Source: a virus
Virus record (IMG/VR): IMGVR_UViG_3300034631_000018
Span: 1 to 37,224 of that record
Length of the DNA: 37,224 bases
Reading direction: 5' to 3' (one strand)
Position 1 is the stretch's first letter. Each line of letters starts with the position of its first letter. Positions 31,930 to 37,224 of the stretch are shown here, piece by piece. Under the pieces are notes generated by a model, which saw only the letters and a program-made list of their open reading frames with translations, had not been told where the DNA came from and did no database searches. Made by a program: the position numbers and the translations under genes.

Positions 31930-32694
31930 ATGCTTCTGAAGCCAGAGGCGTTCTTTACGCACGTCCGTAAGCACCTGTTCGGGGGATCGCTGAACCAAGG
32001 GCAGGTGGACGGCATCAACGCCATTCTCACCGCCTGGGATCGCTACGGCGACGGCAGCCTGCAGCGTCTGGCCTATGTCCTAGCCACGCCAATCCGCGAG
32101 ACGGACGGCACCATGCAGCCGATCACAGAGTATGGCCCTCGCTCCTACTTCAATAAGTATGAGCCGGGCACATCTATCGGCAAGCGTTTGGGCAACACCG
32201 TCGCGGGAGATGGCTACCGTTATCGGGGTAGGGGGCAGGTGATGATCACCGGGCGACGCAACTATCGTTTTGCCGGCGGCAAGCTCGGCATCGATCTTGA
32301 GGGCAAACCGGAACTAGCGCTCGACCTCGCAACCTCCGCCCGCATTCTTGTGGTCGGCACGATGGAGGGCTGGTTCACCGGCAAGGGGCTCACCGACTAC
32401 ATCGATGATGTGGACGAAGAGGACGATGAAGACCTCAGGGAGTTCATCGAAGCTCGCCGCACCGTCAATGGCACCGACAAGGCCGCTCTCATCGGTGGCC
32501 ACGCCATGCAGTTCGAGAAGGCGCTGAAGGCGGGCGGCTACACCTCGACACCGCCCATCCCCGACATCGACCACTACCCGGAACCGGCACCTGCCAACCC
32601 TGCCAGCGGCGCTTCCAAGCCCCCACCTTGGCTCATCGCCATCTTCATCATCGCTCTCGTCCTGGTCGCTTCGGCGGCCTTTTTCTTTTCATAG
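31930..32694 (+). CDS. Endolysin, GH19/chitinase-like, with C-terminal membrane segment
   Basis: A 254-residue cell-wall hydrolase. The start (FFTHVRKHLFGGSLNQGQVD) and the acidic motif RETDGTMQPITEYG (Glu57 and Glu67) match the GH19-like phage lysozymes, as does YRYRGRGQVMITGRRNY. After a proline linker (~residues 215-230) the last ~22 residues are hydrophobic (WLIAIFIIALVLVASAAFFF), a C-terminal membrane anchor that soluble relatives lack. This implies membrane-tethered export or delayed release. First gene of the lysis cassette. Confidence 0.88.
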   Translation: MLLKPEAFFTHVRKHLFGGSLNQGQVDGINAILTAWDRYGDGSLQRLAYVLATPIRETDGTMQPITEYGPRSYFNKYEPGTSIGKRLGNTVAGDGYRYRGRGQVMITGRRNYRFAGGKLGIDLEGKPELALDLATSARILVVGTMEGWFTGKGLTDYIDDVDEEDDEDLREFIEARRTVNGTDKAALIGGHAMQFEKALKAGGYTSTPPIPDIDHYPEPAPANPASGASKPPPWLIAIFIIALVLVASAAFFFS

Positions 32695-32703
32695 GAGGCC
32701 GCA

Positions 32704-33066
32704 ATGGCTATCGCAGAGACCATCTTCTCCACCGTGTTCAGCAAGGTGTTCGACACCATCACCCGGCAGGACGTGCCGGTGCAGAACCAATACGCCGACA
32801 AGATCGCGGCCGAGGTCACCAAGCAGGTTGCTCCGGTAGTGGTGAACGCCACGAACAGCGAGCCGTGGTTCAGGAGCCGCATCTTCATCGGCGTGGGGGT
32901 GGCTGCCGTCAGCTTCGTCACAAGCCGCTTCCTGGGCTTCGCTGTGGATGAAACCGACTTCACTGACCTGACGCACATCATTCTGATGCTCATCGAAGCT
33001 TGGGGTCTGTTCTATGCCTGGTATGGCCGCAAGGTCGGGGCGACGAAGAAGCCGCTCGGCCAGTGA
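32704..33066 (+). CDS. Holin-like membrane protein, 120 aa
   Basis: Two predicted transmembrane helices (~residues 60-80, IFIGVGVAAVSFVTSRFLGF, and ~88-108, HIILMLIEAWGLFYAWYG). The N-terminus is amphipathic with coiled-coil tendency, and the C-terminus is basic (GRKVGATKKP). Its place 9 bases after the endolysin stop supports a holin or pinholin role. Confidence 0.7.
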   Translation: MAIAETIFSTVFSKVFDTITRQDVPVQNQYADKIAAEVTKQVAPVVVNATNSEPWFRSRIFIGVGVAAVSFVTSRFLGFAVDETDFTDLTHIILMLIEAWGLFYAWYGRKVGATKKPLGQ

Positions 33067-33068
33067 CC

Positions 33069-33518
33069 ATGGACCGGCCTTCCTATTCAGGTCAGGCCCT
33101 ATGGGTGCAGGTCGCCCATAGGTTCGGCCCACGGCTGCCGGAGTGGTTTCTGGCAGTCGTCACCGCGCTGCTCGGGCTTGTACTCCTGTTGCCTGAGGTG
33201 ACCTTCGAACAACCGTCGTGGGCAGGCTTCCGAACGCTATTCGGCGACGAGAACCTGCTTGGCTGGATCATGGTGCTGTTGGGTCTGTTGAGGCTCGTCG
33301 GCCTCATCGTCAATGGCGCCCGGAAACATGTAACCCCTCGCATCCGGCAGGTCTCGGCCGGCGTCGGATGCCTCATATTCGTGGGCTGGGCCTGTGCCTT
33401 CGCCGCCTCAGGCGTGATCAGCACTTGGCTTGCTGTTTACCCAGCCTTCGCCGTCTTGGAGTTGGCCAACATCCTGAGGGCTTCCAAAGACGTCGGAGAG
33501 AGCAGTGGTCCTACCTGA
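33069..33518 (+). CDS. Multi-pass membrane protein in the lysis cassette, 149 aa
   Basis: ATG 33069 is 2 bases after the holin-like stop; a longer frame upstream overlaps that gene and is not needed. Three to four transmembrane segments are visible (FLAVVTALLGLVLLL, WIMVLLGLLRLVGLIV, GCLIFVGWACAFAASG, WLAVYPAFAVLEL). This could be a second holin or an anti-holin. It overlaps the next gene by 14 bases. Confidence 0.65.
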   Translation: MDRPSYSGQALWVQVAHRFGPRLPEWFLAVVTALLGLVLLLPEVTFEQPSWAGFRTLFGDENLLGWIMVLLGLLRLVGLIVNGARKHVTPRIRQVSAGVGCLIFVGWACAFAASGVISTWLAVYPAFAVLELANILRASKDVGESSGPT

Positions 33519-33840
33519 TCTTTCGCAGCTGCCGCCCTGGGCTGTTGTGCTCTTCGTCGTCTGCTTGGCGATCATTGTTGGTTTAGCTTGGCTTGGGGAG
33601 CGTATGGGGCGGAAGGCTCCACCGGCGACCGACAACGCCCGCATCCTCGGTGCCGTGATCGACGGCAAGAAAGCCGATGAGATGATCGCCGCCTTCGGTC
33701 GGCTCAGTACTCGGTTGGCCGAGAATACAAAGGCGCTCGAGGCCAACACCGCATCCGTTGCCTCCGCCGAGCGCGAGATTGACGAGGCCCGCACCGACAT
33801 ACGCGAACTCAATCGGGAGATTGCAAAGTCGGTGAAGTAG
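33505..33840 (+). CDS. Membrane-anchored coiled-coil protein, i-spanin-like, 111 aa
   Basis: GTG 33505 follows GGAGAGAGCA. One N-terminal membrane helix (WAVVLFVVCLAIIVGLAWLG) and a long charged helical tail (AENTKALEANTASVASAERE, LNREIAKSVK) give the architecture of an inner-membrane spanin. No outer lipoprotein partner is seen nested or downstream, so the role is tentative. Last gene of the late operon. Confidence 0.65.
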   Translation: MVLPDLSQLPPWAVVLFVVCLAIIVGLAWLGERMGRKAPPATDNARILGAVIDGKKADEMIAAFGRLSTRLAENTKALEANTASVASAEREIDEARTDIRELNREIAKSVK

Positions 33841-33843
33841 AGA

Positions 33844-33912
33844 AGAGGGATGCTGTATAAGAATGGCTTTGCCAGTCGGACGCAGGACCGGAGAAACCTA
33901 CTGCATCCCTCT
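33844..33912 (+). ncRNA. Possible structured RNA after the lysis cassette
   Basis: AGAGGGATGC (33844-33853) pairs perfectly with GCATCCCTCT (33903-33912). Inside lie the hairpin TGGC-TTT-GCCA (33864-33874) and a small stem CGG...CCG around ACGCAGGA. This would fold into a three-way junction with an AGAAACC single strand. No T tract follows, so it is not a plain terminator. I matched it to no known riboswitch or ribozyme. Confidence 0.35.
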
Positions 33913-33988
33913 CAGAAACTTTTGTATCTAGGCGCTCGTTGCGCCGCGTCGACCGCGATCAATTTACCAGCTGGCGCGGACTAGGTCC

Positions 33989-35566
33989 TTAGAGTTTTGT
34001 TTTAACCTCCGGCATCGCTTCAACATAATCTTCGGAGAATTTGAGGCGTATCTCGATGTCCTGAAGTTCATTCTGCGCCTCCATAGCGAAGTCACGAGCG
34101 ATTATCTTGTAGTCGCGAAGACGCCCCATTCGACCTTCCGAGTACATAACCGCCAAGAGGCCTTCGCAGTAGCCGCCCGTCTCCACCTTGGCCAGTATAT
34201 CCCGGTAGTACTCGATCTTTTCCTCGGTCGTCTTCATCGCTCCAAGCGCTGTGTCTATCCGGAAACAGGGAAAATCGCCGACCTGTCCATCGCGGACTGG
34301 GTATTGAACAATCTCGAAGCCCTGCGCGCCCAGTCCGCCTTGCCCGTAAACCACCCAGTCCGTCGAAGGATAGTCACCAAACGCGGCCTGGACGGTCGCC
34401 AACAACGAGTCTGCCGTGGGCATAAGTTCAGGATTGGAGGAGGATATCTGGCGCTCGACACGATGCATCAGCATGCCGGAGTGCCAATGGGTCGGTGACA
34501 CCACAGTACGATCACTGGCACCGTGAATATCAGTCACGCCGAAGTTGACGAAGCCGAGTTCTTCGCGAGTGGCAATTGGTGGTCGGAGCGCCGTCCCACC
34601 ATGTTTCCAGGTTGCCGCCGGAATGCTCACATCAGGATGGGCATCCGCCATAGCGGCTTTGTAGTCGAGGGCCAGGGGAATGCCGTTGATTCGCCAGTCG
34701 AGACCTGAGAACGCCGAGCGCTCGTCCCCGCCCTGTTTCAAGAAATCTTCGACACGTTTCTGCTCCGCTTCCTGCTGGAGGCTCGCAGCTTTCCAACCAG
34801 CAATGCTAACCGGCAATTCGTCGACCCGGCTAGCGTAAGTGGAGGTTTCTTTTAGTTGAAGGTTCGTGGCGTCACCATCAGATGCGATCCAGGTAGTCTT
34901 TCCAGCGCCGGCGAGTGTCACGCTCCCGTCGGCACAGAAACCCTCACCAAAGGCAGTGCTCCGATGGAAGTGCTCACCATCGGGAGACAGCGCGTACATG
35001 CAGGCGCTATTTCTAGAAGCGAGCAGCATAAACGCCCCAAATTGATCGGAGAACAGAAGCAAAGTTTGATTGATGCCGACGCCCGTTCTCATTACGGAGC
35101 TGTAGCCCGCCGGCAAGTCGCCCGGCATCGCTAGGGGCACGCCAAGCTTCTTCAGGTCGAATGCGCAATCCGGGTCACTGCCGGTCAGTTGCTCGCCTGA
35201 TCCGGCCACCTGCAGATTGAAAGCGTCTACAGCCTTTTTTTCACCTGGGCTGGAGATGTCGATCACAGGAGTGAGTTGAAAGCCCTCAGACGTTGGCTCA
35301 ACCTGAAAAACGATATCCTGATGCTCAAACGCGGGGGTTTCATCGCTAGCTTTTCCCAGCGTTTCAATCCACCGACGCGCTAGCAGGTCATCCCCAACAT
35401 TGGCAAACGAAATGACTGCGCCGTACCGCCGGTCTTCACACGTCATTTCGCCAGAGTAAGCACCACTCAAGCCGCTTGCATTGGTGGCCTCAGTGGCCAA
35501 GCTCGTGATGGGTGCCAAACATGATGCACTAAGCAGCAGTCCCGAGGCCAGTGTACGAAAAGGCAT
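33989..35566 (-). CDS. Large secreted protein of unknown function, 525 aa
   Basis: The N-terminus is a signal peptide (MPFRTLASGLLLSASCLAPI, possibly a lipobox-like LSASC, though without the usual L-x-G/A-C context certainty). Cysteine pairs recur (MTCEDRR, SDPDCAF, NSACMYA, EGFCADG, GGYCEGL), consistent with disulphides in the periplasm. The body has no recognised domain. It lies outside the late operon on the opposite strand, as expected of lysogenic cargo or of a host gene past the phage end. RBS GGGAGGA precedes the ATG. Confidence 0.75.
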   Translation of the reverse strand: MPFRTLASGLLLSASCLAPITSLATEATNASGLSGAYSGEMTCEDRRYGAVISFANVGDDLLARRWIETLGKASDETPAFEHQDIVFQVEPTSEGFQLTPVIDISSPGEKKAVDAFNLQVAGSGEQLTGSDPDCAFDLKKLGVPLAMPGDLPAGYSSVMRTGVGINQTLLLFSDQFGAFMLLASRNSACMYALSPDGEHFHRSTAFGEGFCADGSVTLAGAGKTTWIASDGDATNLQLKETSTYASRVDELPVSIAGWKAASLQQEAEQKRVEDFLKQGGDERSAFSGLDWRINGIPLALDYKAAMADAHPDVSIPAATWKHGGTALRPPIATREELGFVNFGVTDIHGASDRTVVSPTHWHSGMLMHRVERQISSSNPELMPTADSLLATVQAAFGDYPSTDWVVYGQGGLGAQGFEIVQYPVRDGQVGDFPCFRIDTALGAMKTTEEKIEYYRDILAKVETGGYCEGLLAVMYSEGRMGRLRDYKIIARDFAMEAQNELQDIEIRLKFSEDYVEAMPEVKTKL

Positions 35567-35582
35567 GTATTCCTCCCGGTAA

Positions 35583-35783
35583 TTATTCGCCGATGCTGTA
35601 ACCAGTGCACCACAGGTAGACTACGTGCAATCTCGAGCAAACGGCCTCAATCGCTGCAATGAATGCGCTTCTCGACACATCTATAGCAACCCCGGCAGAA
35701 CGACCCCCTGTCGGTTCAAGAAGCCTAACTGGCGCAATGGACTGCACGCAAGTAATTTGCGGTAGATAATTTGGCGTCATCAA
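35583..35783 (-). CDS. Small hypothetical protein, 66 aa
   Basis: ATG 35783 has AAGG 5 bases upstream. The sequence (MTPNYLPQITCVQSIAPVRL, then VAIDVSRSAFIAAIEAVC) looks protein-like, with three or four cysteines. It ends 16 bases before the start of the secreted protein gene and is probably in the same transcript. Function unknown. Confidence 0.45.
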   Translation of the reverse strand: MMTPNYLPQITCVQSIAPVRLLEPTGGRSAGVAIDVSRSAFIAAIEAVCSRLHVVYLWCTGYSIGE

Positions 35784-35852
35784 CGCCTTGGGTCCGCTAG
35801 TATCTCATCTCAACGATGGATCGTGCGCACATCGATCACGTCTCCTTAGGCG

Positions 35853-35867
35853 TTAACCCCTGGTTAA
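35853..35867. promoter_or_regulatory. Inverted repeat upstream of the minus-strand right-arm genes
   Basis: TTAACC-CCT-GGTTAA is a perfect 6-base inverted repeat 70-85 bases upstream of the ATG at 35783. The 35784-36080 gap has no convincing gene; a weak 45-codon minus frame (ATG 36033 to 35896, MEALRVLAKAPHDGAG...) is the only other candidate. The repeat may be an operator. Confidence 0.35.
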
Positions 35868-36080
35868 CCATGCCGGCGCACCGTGTCACCTGGCGCTACC
35901 TACCGTCTCCCTCCGAAGAGCTGCGGGTAGCGTCACCAGCCCCTTCTTTAAATGATTGCAGCGATATTCCAGTGGGTGGACCACGGCCGGCGCCATCGTG
36001 CGGGGCCTTAGCCAAAACACGAAGCGCCTCCATCCAGGCGTATGATCCGTCTGTATCTACCGGGTGTTCGGAGCCGCGCC

Positions 36081-36408
36081 TCAATCCAGCCCCTCGATTT
36101 CCGACAGCTTGCCCCAGTCGTCGCGCCAGACGGATCGGTGCTGCAGGCTGATTGCCACCCCGCTCATAAGCCCACAGCGCACAGAGCAGTTCCGCCCGTT
36201 CTAGGGCCTCAGGAACAGAGTAGGGGCCTTCCATGGCAGCCTTCACCATGTCGCCCTGGGTGATCCAGTCTGGCCAGTAGATCGAGGCTGTCGGTTCTTC
36301 CGGTTCGATGCCGACGGCAGCTAATGCCTGCGCATCGCTACCAATGCCGACGGTGATCGCGTCTAGGGCGATCTCATCATCGTCCGTGGTCCATTGGTAT
36401 GTGCTCAC
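36081..36408 (-). pseudogene. Small phage protein with a one-base frameshift
   Basis: GTG 36408 overlaps the stop of the thermonuclease gene (GTGA). The first frame reads MSTYQWTTDDDEIALDAITV and continues to ELLCALWAYER. At a run of four C (36158-36161 on the plus strand) the natural continuation switches frame: removing one base gives YERVAISLQHRSVWRDDWGK and an end at TGA 36083. That ending fits short phage proteins with a VxI...W...WG pattern. As written, the first frame runs on to 35896 through less protein-like sequence. Confidence 0.55.
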
Positions 36409-36830
36409 TCGCACCACCACTCCTCACCATCAGGCCATCGGCGCGCCAGGTGCTCTTTGATCAGTATGTCCCCAACGTCCTGTCCGCCGATCTTGATTGT
36501 CGCCAGCCGGCGCTTGCTGCTGGTGCTATCGTGACCGAAGTACTCGATCGTCCAATCGTGGCTGTTGAGCAGTTCCAACATCCGAGCACTGGCCATTGAT
36601 GCAAGCGCCTTCTCATTGTCGCCGCCGCAGATCGCTGTTTGAGGCTCCGGCGTGTCAAAGTCCTTGAGCCTAATGTTCTCGCCGTGGAGCCAAAGCGTGT
36701 CGCCATCCACCAGGCACGTCTTGTCCGGCGTGTTCGGCCGATTGTTGCACATCTCCAGCTTAGGCTGCTGAGCCACCGCTGATGTCGTCAGCATCGCAGC
36801 GACTGCCACCACCGCAGCAAGAAGCTTCAT
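36405..36830 (-). CDS. Secreted thermonuclease-family (SNase-like) protein
   Basis: A 141-residue protein. ATG 36830 gives a signal peptide (MKLLAAVVAVAAMLTTSAVA) and has GGAGAAGAC upstream. The SNase-like core follows: CLVDGDTLWLHGENIRLKDF, DTPEPQTAICGG, then a helix and RRLATIKIGGQDVGDILIKE and ARRWPDGE. Staphylococcal nuclease active residues are recognisable in part (the Asp/Glu in DTPE and Arg in KRRLA). It probably acts on extracellular or periplasmic nucleic acid. Such genes are common in rhizobial prophages and plasmids. Confidence 0.85.
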   Translation of the reverse strand: MKLLAAVVAVAAMLTTSAVAQQPKLEMCNNRPNTPDKTCLVDGDTLWLHGENIRLKDFDTPEPQTAICGGDNEKALASMASARMLELLNSHDWTIEYFGHDSTSSKRRLATIKIGGQDVGDILIKEHLARRWPDGEEWWCE

Positions 36831-36866
36831 TGTCTTCTCCCCCAATTTGCCGGAGCATTCGTGCAC

Positions 36867-37040
36867 ATGAACTGCCCTCATTGCCAGCGCCCATTGGAAA
36901 TGCAGGTTCACAGATCGGGGGGGACGTGGTGGGGCTTCACCAGATGTCTGGCCTGCGCTCCTGCTGGTGCATGGCAGCCGCGGGGAGAGGTCGATGTGGT
37001 CTGGCGTGCGGAAACTCGCCCCTGTGAATCGCGGCGATAA
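36867..37040 (+). CDS. Zinc-ribbon-like protein, 57 aa
   Basis: ATG 36867 opens MNCPHCQRPLEMQVHRSGGT, then WWGFTRCLAC and an acidic stretch EVDVVWRAE. Two CxxC pairs (CPHC and CLAC) 25 residues apart form a likely zinc ribbon. GGAG lies 11 bases upstream, somewhat far. It is divergent from the thermonuclease gene. Function unknown. Confidence 0.6.
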   Translation: MNCPHCQRPLEMQVHRSGGTWWGFTRCLACAPAGAWQPRGEVDVVWRAETRPCESRR

Positions 37041-37095
37041 CCCAAACTCGAATGTTGCGCCGGCCCTCCGCCAGGTGTTCGCTTTCCTTCTTTGA

Positions 37096-37224
37096 GGGGT
37101 CGCGTCCCGGGACGTGGTGTAACTGAGGTGGTCAAGCCGCTCGCGAGCGCGCCATCACGAGCGCCGTAGCGAGCGAGCGGCTGGGTGGTCATCGACGGAT
37201 TTCCGGTAAGGTTGGGTTGCACAC
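37096..37224. mobile_element. Possible terminal part of an IS256-like insertion sequence
   Basis: From about 37096 the sequence GGGGTCGCGTCCCGGGACGT and GGTGTAACTGAGGTGGTC resembles, from memory, the terminal region of IS256-family elements in rhizobia. It contains the palindrome CGTCCCGGGACG (37103-37114) and a GC-rich inverted repeat (AGCCGCTCGC at ~37135 with GCGAGCGGCT at ~37176). No transposase is inside the window, so this is only a possibility. Confidence 0.22.

Noticed and set aside
33844-33912. Hammerhead ribozyme or c-di-GMP riboswitch
   Set aside because: The three-way junction and a GGACGCA string were suggestive, but the hammerhead CTGANGA core is missing and the riboswitch core strands do not fit.
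1-37224. tRNA genes or a CRISPR array
   Set aside because: No T-loop-like GGTTCGANNCC block with matching stems and no regularly spaced repeats were found by eye on either strand.

Overview
The window holds an almost complete temperate siphovirus prophage of an alphaproteobacterium, most likely of the order Hyphomicrobiales. Evidence for the host group: a BA14K-family gene (7830-8315), short reading frames resembling rhizobial phage families (DUF6074-like, DUF7662-like), and a tail module in the gene order of the Rhodobacter-type gene transfer agent. No tRNA, rRNA or CRISPR array was seen. The genus cannot be fixed from sequence reading alone.

Layout. 1-92: tail end of an unidentified gene and its terminator. 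312-1472: tyrosine integrase. 1488-2500: two divergent ribbon-helix-helix (RHH) proteins around an operator-rich intergenic region, in the position where a CI/Cro switch would lie. 2513-5980: early operon of about ten small, mostly 1-4 base overlapping genes (AlpA-type regulator, a zinc protein, a possible late regulator), closed by a terminator at 6021. 6257-9551: insertion-prone stretch, mostly minus strand, with a sigma-like basic protein, two secreted small proteins including BA14K, and a plus-strand HNH nuclease. 9686-18637: packaging and head genes (TerS, TerL, HK97 portal, ClpP-like protease, capsid, connectors, tail tube). 18637-21094: tail chaperones with a probable programmed -1 frameshift, and the tape measure. 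21386-25909: tail tip (distal tail, hub, a GNAT-fold protein, central fibre gene cut by an in-frame TGA). 25906-27070: three small paralogues. 27687-29551: tail fibre and two companions. 29680-31843: small minus-strand genes mixed with fragments of lost lysis genes. 31930-33840: lysis cassette. 33844-37224: accessory right arm with secreted proteins, a frameshifted gene, a zinc-ribbon protein and possibly the edge of an insertion sequence.

How it works together. Integrase and AlpA-type protein would handle integration and excision. The RHH pair is the best candidate for the lysogeny switch, because no CI/Cro-like repressor is recognisable. The late genes run left to right from about 9686 to 33840. 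They are interrupted three times by short minus-strand genes, two of which are followed by terminator-like hairpins just before the next structural gene, so late transcription probably needs antitermination or internal promoters. Several secreted proteins outside the late operon look like lysogenic cargo.

Three reading frames appear broken by single-base changes (24401, 27256, 36158). The prophage may therefore be decaying, or the assembly may carry errors.
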